Of a stretch of 42,460 nucleotides of DNA, positions 20,308-29,878 are shown piece after piece (the stretch's first letter is position 1; each line of letters opens with the position of its first letter). The notes beneath the pieces are model-generated. The model searched no databases, was not told the origin of the DNA, and saw nothing but the letters and a program-made list of their open reading frames with translations. This DNA is from Altererythrobacter sp. (lineage in GTDB: Bacteria > Pseudomonadota > Alphaproteobacteria > Sphingomonadales > Sphingomonadaceae): assembly GCA_029265155.1 (NCBI GenBank), contig JAJUJV010000006.1:1-42460 (forward strand), read 5' to 3'. A program made the translations under genes and the position numbers.

Positions 20308-22017
20308 ATGGCGCTTGAAGCCTATCCGAGCGTGCCGCTGTTCCGGTACCCGTACACACAGCTCACGGAAGCCCAGATTCAGGCGAAGCTGGCGCCGGCG
20401 GCCCAGGCCGGCCCCGGCAGCAAGAGCGGCCTGGAGACCGATCTCGCCGGCACTTCGCTCAGGATCGTCACCGACGGGGCGGGCACGCTCAACTGGCAGT
20501 TCGGCCAAGGCAACCGCGTCACGCATGACGGCGCCACCGGCGGCTACGGCGCGCTGACGCTCGATCACATCACGTTGATCAGCCACATCGTCCCCAACAG
20601 CACCAAGGCCTGGGCGATCGCCTGGGACCGGCACAACAACCTCGCCACCGTGTTCGAGCTGTGGTGGGGCGGCGGCCCTGCCCCGCACACGCGCGAGATC
20701 AACCGCGCGGTCTGGCACGGCTACGTGCAGACCGGCGACGGGGCGGCTCCGGAAGAGCGGCACAGCCCGACCATCCGCATGGAAGGCCGCGCCTATGCCT
20801 GGACCGAGGACACCGGGCTGCGCACGATCGAATACTTCCCATCTTACACATACACGCACTGGGTCGAGCTCGACCGGCTCAAGGACGGGCGCGGCTACTC
20901 GGCGCCGGCCGACTACATCCAGCTCACCGAAGACCTCTACCTCTTCGCGCGAGTCGAGGCCGAATTCTCGGGCCTCCTGCACATGTACCTGGTCGATTCG
21001 AACCGCCTGCAACAGGCGGGCGTTCGGCTCGGCTTCAACGGGGCGGACGAGCTCGAATATTACATGTTCCGCGGCACCGGCGAATGGCTCGGGCAGAACG
21101 CGCGGTTCCAGAAGCTCGGGGATTTCAGCGCCGAGCCGATCCCGATCGAGAACCCGAAGAAGGGCGAGCGACGCATCTACCGGCCGCTGGCGACGATGGA
21201 GAAAATGACTCCCGCCGAAGTGGCGGCCGCCGTCGACGCGAGCACACACGTGTTCGACCGGCCGAGCCCGATGGCGGGCAACGGCACGCCGCCCACGGGC
21301 AAGCTGGCGGCCAAGGCCTTCGCCATCGAGTACGACGGTGGCCCGAAGATGGAGTACCGCTTCGTCTCCAACGACCAGCTACAGTGGCGCAAGGACGGCG
21401 CGGGCGATTTCCGCCAGGCGAAGTACAACGCCTGGGAAGTCATGCCGAACGCGTTCATCTTCGGCCACCTGCTCCAAGGTGAGCCGAACCACGACGGGCA
21501 CATCGTCGTGATCGATCTCGACAACGGCATGGCGACGAACTTCCACGGGTTCCTCAATACCCCGTACTTCGCCAACGAAGCCGGTGCGGAAACGCTGTTC
21601 GGCCGGATGGTCGGCCAGGGCATTCCCGATCCCGGACGCCGCCGGCACGAGCGCACGCGCGACCTGCTCGGCCGCGCCTTCACCTGGGAGTATTCGCCCG
21701 GGCTCAACTCGATGCATCTTTATTCCACGCCGAACACGACCTCGTGGATCATTCCCAATGCCGACACCGGGCATTTCGGCACGCAGTGGAGCGGCACCGG
21801 GGACTTCGTGAAGATCCGCGACGGGCTCTATTTCGCGCGCTGGTGCGAAGAGGCCTGCAACGGCACGCTCGGCACGCTGCTGCTCAACATGCGCACGATG
21901 CACGATGCCGGCATCGGCTATCACTGCGGCAAGAACGGCCTTTCCATGAGCGCGGTCGGCGCCCCGGCTCGCCATGCGGGCCAGTTCGACGTCGACAAGT
22001 TCTTCCCCAAGGCTTGA
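20308..22017 (+). CDS. tandem MoaF-like (calycin-type) protein
   Basis: ATG 20308 after AGGGAGAG; two MoaF-like units, e.g. GRAYAWTEDTGLRTIEYFPSYTYTHWVEL...LTEDLYLFARVEAEFSGLLHMYLVD and GRAFTWEYSPGLNSMHLYSTPNTTSWIIP...IRDGLYFARWCEEACNGTLGTLLLNMRTMHDAGIGYHCG. Confidence 0.75.
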   Translation: MALEAYPSVPLFRYPYTQLTEAQIQAKLAPAAQAGPGSKSGLETDLAGTSLRIVTDGAGTLNWQFGQGNRVTHDGATGGYGALTLDHITLISHIVPNSTKAWAIAWDRHNNLATVFELWWGGGPAPHTREINRAVWHGYVQTGDGAAPEERHSPTIRMEGRAYAWTEDTGLRTIEYFPSYTYTHWVELDRLKDGRGYSAPADYIQLTEDLYLFARVEAEFSGLLHMYLVDSNRLQQAGVRLGFNGADELEYYMFRGTGEWLGQNARFQKLGDFSAEPIPIENPKKGERRIYRPLATMEKMTPAEVAAAVDASTHVFDRPSPMAGNGTPPTGKLAAKAFAIEYDGGPKMEYRFVSNDQLQWRKDGAGDFRQAKYNAWEVMPNAFIFGHLLQGEPNHDGHIVVIDLDNGMATNFHGFLNTPYFANEAGAETLFGRMVGQGIPDPGRRRHERTRDLLGRAFTWEYSPGLNSMHLYSTPNTTSWIIPNADTGHFGTQWSGTGDFVKIRDGLYFARWCEEACNGTLGTLLLNMRTMHDAGIGYHCGKNGLSMSAVGAPARHAGQFDVDKFFPKA

Positions 22018-22027
22018 GGAGCAAAAG

Positions 22028-22525
22028 ATGGACAAGCTTTCCGCAACCGATCGCCGCTCCTTCCTCAAGTCGGGCGCGCTGATCGCCGCTCCCGTCGCTG
22101 CGGTGGGCGTGCCGGCCGCTGCGTTCGCCGACCACGGCAGCCGCGCAAAGCTCGCCCGGCTGGAGGACGAACGCAGCCTCGAAGCGCTGCACCGCAAGTT
22201 CCTGCGCCACCTCAACGGAGCGGCGGACTGCGGCGAGTTCATCGCCTCGTCCGACGCGGTCGATCTCGGCGAAGGCCTGCGCGCCATAGCCGAGGACATG
22301 ACGCACGAGGCCGAGCTGGTCCTCGCCGAAGACGGCCTCACCGCCAGCGCCCGCTGCAAATGCCGGGTCGAGCGCGAGATCGAGTTCACCGGCGATACCA
22401 CGCTCGAACGCATGGCGCGCTTCCAGGGCCAAGGCAGCCACCGCCACGCCGAACAGCGCATGCTCGCCACCGAATTCGTGAAGGACAAGGAAGGCTGGCG
22501 GATCGCCTCGGCGCGGCTGGCCTGA
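22028..22525 (+). CDS. Tat-exported NTF2/SnoaL-like small protein
   Basis: ATG 22028; twin-arginine signal DRRSFLKSGALIAAPVAAVGVPAAAFA; LHRKFLRHLNG...ATEFVKDKEGWRIASARL typical of NTF2-like proteins. Confidence 0.75.
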   Translation: MDKLSATDRRSFLKSGALIAAPVAAVGVPAAAFADHGSRAKLARLEDERSLEALHRKFLRHLNGAADCGEFIASSDAVDLGEGLRAIAEDMTHEAELVLAEDGLTASARCKCRVEREIEFTGDTTLERMARFQGQGSHRHAEQRMLATEFVKDKEGWRIASARLA

Positions 22526-22546
22526 GCATAACGAAAGGGTCGAAGA

Positions 22547-24049
22547 ATGAGGTTACTCGCAACCGTCGCTCTCGCGGCGTTGGCCGCGGCTTGCTCTCCG
22601 CAGGGTGAAGATCGGTCGAGCGCCGCCAGCTTCCCGGCTCTCGCCGGGGCCGATCGCTGTGCCGCGGTCACTCCCGCGATGGTCGGCGCCACCACCGCGA
22701 GCGGCAAGTGGGTCGAGGAAGCGAACGGCCTGCCCGGCTTCTGCGAGGTAACCGCGACGCTCTCGCCGGTCGGCGGCTCCAACATCGGCGTCGTCTATCG
22801 GCTGCCCGCGAGCTGGAACGGCAAGGTGCTCGGCTTCGGCGGCGGAGGCTGGCAGGGCAACGTCGCCTTGCAGACGGCGTCCGAAGGTTTGCGCAAGGGT
22901 TACGCCACGCTGCAGACCGACGGTGGGCACGCACCCGGCAACGTCTGGGACACGAGCTGGGCGGCCAATCCGGAAGCGCTGAGGGATTTCAGCTACCGCG
23001 CGGTTCACGAGATGACCGTCGCCGGCAAGAAGCTCGTCGCGGCATACTACAGCCAGCCGCACCGCCGCGCCTACTTCCAGGGCTGCTCCACCGGTGGCCG
23101 CATGGCGCTGATGGAAGCGCAGCGCTTCCCGGAAGATTACGATGCGATCAGCGCCGGCGCCCCCGTCTATACGCTCCAGACGCAAACCAGCGCGATCTTC
23201 CGCAACCAGGCGTTCGCCCGCAACAACGGCGGTTTCTCGCCGGCCGATCTGCAACTCGCGCAGAACGCGGCCGTGGCGGCGTGCGACGGGCAGGACGGGC
23301 TTGAGGACGGCCTGATCAACGATCCCCGCCAGTGCCGCTGGGACCCCGCGACGATCCAGTGCACCGGCGCGAAGACCGACAGTTGCCTCGCTCCGGCCCA
23401 GGTCGCCGCGCTGCGTTCGGTTTACGAAGGGGCGGGCGATGCGGACGGCGAATGGCTGATGCATCCGCTCAGCCGCGGCGGCGAAGCGGGATGGTCGGCG
23501 TTCGTCGGAACCGACGGCAGCGGCCGTGACATGAGCTACAGCGCGCTCGAAACCCTGTTCCCGCTGGGGATGGGCCGGCAGGTGGACCTCGCCGGGTTCT
23601 CGGCCGCCGATGCCCGCGAACTGCGGCGGACCGCGTTCGCCGAAATGTACGAAGCCGGCGATCCGAACCTTCGGCCCTTCTTCGCGCGCGGCGGCAAGCT
23701 CATCCTCTGGCACGGGGAGAACGATCCCGGCCCGAGCCCGGTCGCGACGACCGATTATGCCCGCGCCGTGCTGTCCCGCGTGCCGAACGCGAACCAGAGC
23801 ATGCGCTACTTCCTCTATCCGGGCGTCGGCCACTGCGCCGGCGGGCCGGGAGCGGACCAGATCGAGCTTCTCGAGGCGCTCGACGGCTGGGTGGAAACGG
23901 GTCGCGCGCCGGACGTGCTGATCGGTCGCAAGGCGAACAGCCCCCTGGTCCGCCCCCACTGCGCCTGGCCGAACGTGGCGCGCTATCGCGGCAGCGGCGA
24001 TGCCAACGATCCGGCAAGCTGGCAGTGCGTGCCGCGCGCGAGCTCATGA
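22547..24049 (+). CDS. tannase/feruloyl esterase family alpha/beta hydrolase, predicted lipoprotein
   Basis: Lipobox ALAAAC; QGCSTGGRMALMEAQRFPEDYDAISAGAP nucleophile region; GKLILWHGENDPGPSP; GVGHCAGGPG; QCVP C-terminus. Confidence 0.92.
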   Translation: MRLLATVALAALAAACSPQGEDRSSAASFPALAGADRCAAVTPAMVGATTASGKWVEEANGLPGFCEVTATLSPVGGSNIGVVYRLPASWNGKVLGFGGGGWQGNVALQTASEGLRKGYATLQTDGGHAPGNVWDTSWAANPEALRDFSYRAVHEMTVAGKKLVAAYYSQPHRRAYFQGCSTGGRMALMEAQRFPEDYDAISAGAPVYTLQTQTSAIFRNQAFARNNGGFSPADLQLAQNAAVAACDGQDGLEDGLINDPRQCRWDPATIQCTGAKTDSCLAPAQVAALRSVYEGAGDADGEWLMHPLSRGGEAGWSAFVGTDGSGRDMSYSALETLFPLGMGRQVDLAGFSAADARELRRTAFAEMYEAGDPNLRPFFARGGKLILWHGENDPGPSPVATTDYARAVLSRVPNANQSMRYFLYPGVGHCAGGPGADQIELLEALDGWVETGRAPDVLIGRKANSPLVRPHCAWPNVARYRGSGDANDPASWQCVPRASS

Positions 24050-24056
24050 TGCGCTG

Positions 24057-24090
24057 AAGGGGCGGCCCCGGGGATGGAGGACCGCCCCTT
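24057..24090 (+). terminator. hairpin downstream of the esterase gene
   Basis: AAGGGGCGG ... CCGCCCCTT 9-bp stem ending in TT. Confidence 0.6.
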
Positions 24091-24364
24091 CGCTGTACGC
24101 CGCCGCGGGGACGGACGGCGGCGTGTCGTTTGCCCAACGGGCTTATCGTCAAAAGCCCCATCACCGACGACCGTTCCCTGAATGTTCGTTCAGAAACACA
24201 GGCTGCCCGTTGTTTTCATTGCTTTTTTCTGCGGATCGGCGCGGTGAGCCGCCCTCCCTGCCCGGCGATATGATCCGCTTGTCCCCGTGGGAAGCGCGCG
24301 AGCTGTGAGATAGTCGCCGCCGCTGCGTTTACTTTTCGTTCCGCATTCTCCATTCGAATGCCCA

Positions 24365-27097
24365 ATGCCCGCGCTCGCTCTCCCCGCGCTCCACGCCAGT
24401 CATGCTGGAACCTGGATGCGCACCGCCGAGGGCCCCACGCGGGCGACCGGCAAGGGCGAGGCGATCATGGCCGCCGCCGACACGCCGCTGATCCTGCTCA
24501 ACGCGCCGCTAGTGGCGACGCGGCTCGGCTATCCAGACCTTTCGGGTCTCGACCTGCTCGAACTGTTCGCTTTCGTGCATCCAGCGCGGTTCGTCGTGCC
24601 GACGCCGAAAGGACTGGCTCACGCGCTTCGCCTGCCCGCGCCTGCCAGCGACGATGCCGTTCCGGGCCTGCTGCAGGAAGCGGCAGGCGCGCTGCTTGAA
24701 ACCTGCCGGAGCGAAGACTGGGCCGAGCGCGAAGGAGCTTGGAGCGCGCTGCAATCCCTGCTGCGGCTGCGCTGGCCTTGGGCACCGGTCCTTGCCCCTC
24801 ATATCGCCAAACCGGATCGCGCAGAGAAATGGCTGTTCTCCCGGCTGCCCGAATGGGAGGAAGCGCCGGAACGGCCGCAGCCGGCGCAAGTCGACATCGA
24901 AGCCGACGAAGTCGAACGCAGGCTGGAGCGGCTGACCGGCGACGGTGCCGAGCGCCGCGAAGGGCAGCGCGCCTATGCGCGCGATGCCGCCCGCGTCTTC
25001 GGCCCCCGCCCGCGGCGCGGCGTACCGCACATGCTGCTGGCGCAGGCCGGTACCGGGATCGGCAAAACCCTGGGCTATCTCGCTCCGGCGTCGGTCTGGA
25101 CGGAGAAGGCACAGGGCACCGTCTGGGTCTCGACCTACACCAAGAACCTGCAGCGTCAGCTCCGTCGTGAAAGCGCCCGCGCCTGGGCCGAGCGGAGGCC
25201 CGACGGCACACGGCCGGTCGTCGTGCGCAAGGGGCGCGAGAACTACCTGTGCCTGCTCAACCTCGAAGACGCGCTGCAAGGCGGCTTCGGCGGGCGCGCG
25301 GCGATCCTGGCGCACCTGGTCGCCCGCTGGGCTGCCTACAGCCAGGACGGCGACATGATCGGCGGCGATCTGCCGGGCTGGCTCGGCACCCTGTTCCGCA
25401 ACCGGGCGATCCGCTCGCTAACCGACCAGCGCGGCGAGTGCGTCTATGCCGGCTGCCCGCACTACCGGAAGTGCTTCATCGAACGCGCCGCCCGCGCCTC
25501 GGCGCAAGCCGATCTGGTCATCGCCAACCACGCTCTGGTGATGGTCAACGCCGCGCGCGGGCGCGACCACGCTCAGCGCCCCACCCGCATCGTATTCGAC
25601 GAAGGCCACCATGTGTTCGAAGCGGCCGACAGCACCTTTGCCGCGGCGCTCACCGGCCAGGAAGCGATCGAGTTCAAGCGCTGGATCGTCGGGCCAGAGA
25701 AAGGCTCGCGCGGACGCCGGCGCGGGCTTGCGGCGCGGCTTGCCGATGTCGCCAGTTACGACGAAGCCGGCGCCAAGGCGATCGCGCAGGCGTGCGAGGC
25801 CGCCCAAACGCTGCCCAGCGACGGCTGGCTGCAGCGCCTCGCGGAAGGTAATCCTTTTGGGCCGCTCGAGGCACTGCTCGCCGCGGTGCGGGCAACGACT
25901 TACGCTCGCGACGAGAGCGGCGGTCAGGAGATGGGCTACGGTATCGAAACCGAAGCGGCACAGCTCGACGGCAATTTCGTCGAACTGGCCCAGCAGGCGG
26001 CCAGCGCCCTCGCGGGAATCCGCCAGCCGCTGATCAAGCTCGGCCTCAGGCTCGAAGCGATTGCCGAGGATGCGCCTGATTGGCTCGACGCGCAGGGGCG
26101 CGCGCGGATCGAAGGGGCACGCCATTCGCTCGCCTGGCGGATCGACACGCTAGCGGCCTGGGAAGCCTTGCTCGAACGGCTCGGTGGCCCGGCTGACCCG
26201 GATTTCGTTGATTGGCTGACGGTCGAGCGCTCCGACGCGCGCGAGTTCGACATCGGCCTCCACCGCCGCTTCCTCGATCCGATGAAGCCGTTCGCGAAAG
26301 TCGTGCTCGAACCGGCGCATGGGGTGATGCTGACCAGCGCCACCTTGCGAGACGGGCCCGACTGGGATGTAGCGCTGGCCCGATCGGGCGCGCTCCACCT
26401 CGACGGGCGGCCCATACTTGCGAGCGCGGACAGCCCGTTCGACTACGCCTCGCGCGCCGAAGTGCTGATCGTCACCGATGTGACCAAAGGCGATCTCGCC
26501 GCTCTCGCTGGTGCTTACGCGCGGATCATCGAAGCGAGCGGCGGCGGAGTGCTCGGCTTGTTCACTGCGATCCGCCGCTTGCGCGCGGTCCACGGCCGCA
26601 TCGCCGACCGGCTCGCCCGCGCCGGCCTGCCGCTTTATGCCCAGCATGTCGATCCGATCGACACCGGCACTCTGGTCGACATCTTCCGCGACGATCCCGC
26701 GGCCAGCCTGCTCGGCACCGATGCGTTGCGCGACGGTGTCGACGTCCCCGGCCACAGCTTGCGCTGCGTGGTCATGGAGCAGGTCCCCTGGCCCAAGCCC
26801 TCGATCCTCCACCGGGCACGGCGAGCGGCGAACGGGGGCAGCGCCTACGACGATCGCATCATCCGCGCGCGGCTCGCCCAGGCCTTCGGCCGCCTGATCC
26901 GCTCGGCCGACGACAGCGGCCACTTTGTCGTGCTCTCGCCCGCCTTCCCGAGCCGGTTGCTCGGCGCCTTCCCGGCAGGCACCCCTGTGCTGCGGCTGTC
27001 GCTCGAGGAGGCTTTACAACGCATCGCGGCTGGTGTTCCCTCGGGTCGGGGAGCGGCAGCGCCCGAGCGGCGCGAAGACGAGCGACACGAAGGATAA
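24365..27097 (+). CDS. DinG/XPD-like ATP-dependent DNA helicase
   Basis: Walker A AQAGTGIGKTLGY, DEGHH box, Fe-S cysteine cluster ENYLCLL...GECVYAGCPHYRKCF, C-terminal LLGTDALRDGVDVPG...QAFGRLIRS. Confidence 0.9.
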   Translation: MPALALPALHASHAGTWMRTAEGPTRATGKGEAIMAAADTPLILLNAPLVATRLGYPDLSGLDLLELFAFVHPARFVVPTPKGLAHALRLPAPASDDAVPGLLQEAAGALLETCRSEDWAEREGAWSALQSLLRLRWPWAPVLAPHIAKPDRAEKWLFSRLPEWEEAPERPQPAQVDIEADEVERRLERLTGDGAERREGQRAYARDAARVFGPRPRRGVPHMLLAQAGTGIGKTLGYLAPASVWTEKAQGTVWVSTYTKNLQRQLRRESARAWAERRPDGTRPVVVRKGRENYLCLLNLEDALQGGFGGRAAILAHLVARWAAYSQDGDMIGGDLPGWLGTLFRNRAIRSLTDQRGECVYAGCPHYRKCFIERAARASAQADLVIANHALVMVNAARGRDHAQRPTRIVFDEGHHVFEAADSTFAAALTGQEAIEFKRWIVGPEKGSRGRRRGLAARLADVASYDEAGAKAIAQACEAAQTLPSDGWLQRLAEGNPFGPLEALLAAVRATTYARDESGGQEMGYGIETEAAQLDGNFVELAQQAASALAGIRQPLIKLGLRLEAIAEDAPDWLDAQGRARIEGARHSLAWRIDTLAAWEALLERLGGPADPDFVDWLTVERSDAREFDIGLHRRFLDPMKPFAKVVLEPAHGVMLTSATLRDGPDWDVALARSGALHLDGRPILASADSPFDYASRAEVLIVTDVTKGDLAALAGAYARIIEASGGGVLGLFTAIRRLRAVHGRIADRLARAGLPLYAQHVDPIDTGTLVDIFRDDPAASLLGTDALRDGVDVPGHSLRCVVMEQVPWPKPSILHRARRAANGGSAYDDRIIRARLAQAFGRLIRSADDSGHFVVLSPAFPSRLLGAFPAGTPVLRLSLEEALQRIAAGVPSGRGAAAPERREDERHEG

Positions 27098-27099
27098 CC

Positions 27100-27642
27100 G
27101 TGAAGACGCCCAAGAAGGTTCTGGGGCTGCTGCGCCATGCCAAGTCCGACCTCGACGACCTGTCACGGCGTGATTTCGAACGCGGCCTCAACGCGCAGGG
27201 GCAACGCGGTGCCGCGCTGATGGGGCGACACATCCGCGAACACGGCATTAAGTGGGACCGGCTGATGGCCAGCCCTGCCGAACGAGTCCGCCTGACACTC
27301 GATGCGGCGAGCTTACGGGTCGCACCGCGCTGGGACGAGCGCCTGTACCTGGCCGACCGTGAAGCGCTGCTTGAAGTCGTGCGTGGCGTCCAAGGCGATC
27401 CCGCGGCCATTCTGATCGCCGGCCACAACCCCGGCTTGCAGGAACTGATCTTCGAGCTGGTCGCGCCCGAGCGGGAGAACGAGCTGTTCGCCGCCGCCAC
27501 CGAGAAATACCCGACCGCCGCCTTTGCCGTGCTCGAACTGGAGATCGAGCGCTGGGCCGATTGCACGCCGAGCTGCGGCACGCTGGTCCACCTCGCCCGC
27601 CCGCGCGATCTCGATCCCGCGCTAGGACCGGCGGCTTCCTAG
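27100..27642 (+). CDS. SixA-like histidine phosphatase
   Basis: GTG 27100 within ORF 26212..27642; LLRHAKSDLDD and IAGHNPGLQEL. Confidence 0.9.
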   Translation: MKTPKKVLGLLRHAKSDLDDLSRRDFERGLNAQGQRGAALMGRHIREHGIKWDRLMASPAERVRLTLDAASLRVAPRWDERLYLADREALLEVVRGVQGDPAAILIAGHNPGLQELIFELVAPERENELFAAATEKYPTAAFAVLELEIERWADCTPSCGTLVHLARPRDLDPALGPAAS

Positions 27643-29387
27643 TCGAGCTTGCGGCCCGGCAGCGACTGGCCGCTCTGCGTGAACACCGCTCCGGTGACTT
27701 CGCCGCTCGCGTCGTCGGTCGTGAAGACGACCTGAGCGTCCACAGCCCGCCAGAAGAAGCGCAGCGGCGCTTCGGCATGGATTGTCAGCACCGGGCCGGT
27801 AATCGATCCCTCCCGCTGCGCTCTTAGCGTGTTGCCCTCACGCCAGATACGGAACACCACTCCAGGTCCGAAGTCATAGCGGCCCGCCACACGATCGAGC
27901 TCTTCTGCGGGGAGCTGAACTTCCGAGCGTGAAGCGGGCGCCGCCGGAGCCTCTGCGACCGCTGGTGTGGGAGCCACGGACGAGCCGACGAGCAAGTGCA
28001 TTGCCAGGTCGGCCGTCGATGGTTCGGCTCCGCTGTTTGCCAGAGCCACCACCACCCGACCGGTCGGGGGCTCGATGGCGAGATGCGACCGGTAGCCGCC
28101 GGTCCCGCCGCCGTGCATGATCACCTCCCGGCCAGGCCCGATCTGAGCCACCTGCCAGCCAAGCGCCTGTTCGCCGCGCGGCTCGCCGGTTTTTCTCCGC
28201 ACGGTCAGTGTCGTCTCCATCGCCCGGCGGATCGGGGAATCGGTGTCGAGCACGGCAGCGGCGAACTTGAGCATGTCGTTGGCGGTCGACCGAATGGCTC
28301 CCGCGCCGGCGAGCGCCGGAATATGCCACGGTTTGGCCGGCTGCAGGTACATGTCGTGCCCGGGCGCGAACCGCGCCTGCTGCTCCGCCGTGAGCATGAT
28401 GGCCGTGTCGTCCATGTCGAGCGGGCCCGTGATCCGCTCGCGCAGCAACGTCGCGTAGTCGGCACCCGCGGCGCGGCCGAGGAGGTAGCCAAGCAGGCCG
28501 AATCCCAGATTGGAATATTCCCATTGCTCGCCGATATCGCGAGGCAGCTCGTAGCCCGCCAGGAACTCGAGCATCATCGCTTCGGTGTAGTCCGCGTAGG
28601 GATCGGCCGGATCGGCGAACGGCATGTTGTAGGGCAGCCGCGGCAGCCCCGAAGTGTGGGTCGCGAGATCGGCCAGCGTGATCTTCTTCCCGCCGCGCGC
28701 CGGCATCGAGGCGCCTTCGGGCAGGTACTTCTCCGCCGGATCGTCGAGCGAGACTTCGCCCTTGTTCGCCATGTCAGCTAAGAGCAGCGCGGTGAAGACT
28801 TTGGAGATCGAGCCGATCTCGAACAGCGTATCGCCATCGAACGGTTCGCCGCTCGCGGGTCCTCCGCTGACAATGCGGCGTCCGCTCGGCTCCAGCACGC
28901 CGACGACGAGACCTTGCCCGTCTCGCGGGGCGATCCGTGCGGCGATAGCTGCTTCGATCTTCTCGTTCGGTGGAACCTGCCAGTTGGCCGGGAGCGGTTC
29001 CGGCGCGCGCGGCTCCTCGGGAGGCGGCCCACCCGGCGCCAGCGCGAGCGGCAACGACGCGCCGCCTTGGCTCCAGAAGCCGCGCCAGCCTTTCGTCCCC
29101 TCGTCCCACTGCCCAGCGTACGAACCCGAGAGCGAAGGGACCGCGATCGTCAGCCGGTCTCCTTCGAGCGAAACGTCGCCTAGAGGAATGCCGAAGCTGC
29201 TCTGATCGAGGCTGTCGAGCGTACCCGTTAACTTGCCGTTCGTCCCGGTTTGAACGTGGATCACGAGGCGCAACTTGGTCCCGCCCACATCGAGCGTACC
29301 CTGCCAATCGCCGACCGCCTCCTGTGCGGAGGCGGGGGCGGAAATGGCCATAACGGCTCCTGCCAGCGGTATAGCCCAGCGATTCAT
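27639..29387 (-). CDS. serine hydrolase (class C beta-lactamase/DD-peptidase-like) with N-terminal extra domain
   Basis: Signal peptide; SxxK (GSISKVF), YxN (EYSNLGFG), HxG (MHGGGTGGYRS). Confidence 0.92.
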   Translation of the reverse strand: MNRWAIPLAGAVMAISAPASAQEAVGDWQGTLDVGGTKLRLVIHVQTGTNGKLTGTLDSLDQSSFGIPLGDVSLEGDRLTIAVPSLSGSYAGQWDEGTKGWRGFWSQGGASLPLALAPGGPPPEEPRAPEPLPANWQVPPNEKIEAAIAARIAPRDGQGLVVGVLEPSGRRIVSGGPASGEPFDGDTLFEIGSISKVFTALLLADMANKGEVSLDDPAEKYLPEGASMPARGGKKITLADLATHTSGLPRLPYNMPFADPADPYADYTEAMMLEFLAGYELPRDIGEQWEYSNLGFGLLGYLLGRAAGADYATLLRERITGPLDMDDTAIMLTAEQQARFAPGHDMYLQPAKPWHIPALAGAGAIRSTANDMLKFAAAVLDTDSPIRRAMETTLTVRRKTGEPRGEQALGWQVAQIGPGREVIMHGGGTGGYRSHLAIEPPTGRVVVALANSGAEPSTADLAMHLLVGSSVAPTPAVAEAPAAPASRSEVQLPAEELDRVAGRYDFGPGVVFRIWREGNTLRAQREGSITGPVLTIHAEAPLRFFWRAVDAQVVFTTDDASGEVTGAVFTQSGQSLPGRKLD

Positions 29388-29470
29388 TCAGCCCCTCCCC
29401 CTCGATGTCTTCCGCCCCGTCATCCGATTGGCCCGACAGGTCGGAAGCTCTTCATCGGCTGGGAAGACGC

Positions 29471-29878
29471 TCAGGCGGCGAGCGCTCTCGCCAGGCGCTG
29501 GCGGATGGCCTTGAGGCTGACGAGCAATTCCTCGTCCGCTTGCGGTGCCGCGGACGGCACCGGCGCCGCCCCGGTAAGGTCCGGGACGACGGGAGCGTTG
29601 GCGGTCGCACCACGCTCGATCGCCTGACGCGCGCCCTTGAGGGTATAGCCTTCGCGGTTGATCAGGCGGTCGATCGTCTCGACCAACGCCACGTCCTCAG
29701 GCCGGTAATAGCGCCGGCCGCCGCTGCGCTTGAGCGGCCGGAGCATCGGGAACTGCTGCTCCCAATAGCGCAGGACATGCTGGCGTATGCCGAAAGCAGC
29801 CGCCACTTCGCCGATGGTCCGCAGCGCTTGCGGGTCTTTCCCGTCGTCGAAGCGAAGCTGGCCGGTGGCGTCGTTCAT
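29471..29878 (-). CDS. MerR family transcriptional regulator
   Basis: ATG 29878 within ORF 29471..30061; [44 protein letters not shown]. Confidence 0.93.
   Translation of the reverse strand: MNDATGQLRFDDGKDPQALRTIGEVAAAFGIRQHVLRYWEQQFPMLRPLKRSGGRRYYRPEDVALVETIDRLINREGYTLKGARQAIERGATANAPVVPDLTGAAPVPSAAPQADEELLVSLKAIRQRLARALAA

Noticed and set aside
22553-23959. 468-aa minus-strand ORF over the esterase gene
   Set aside because: Antisense shadow frame.
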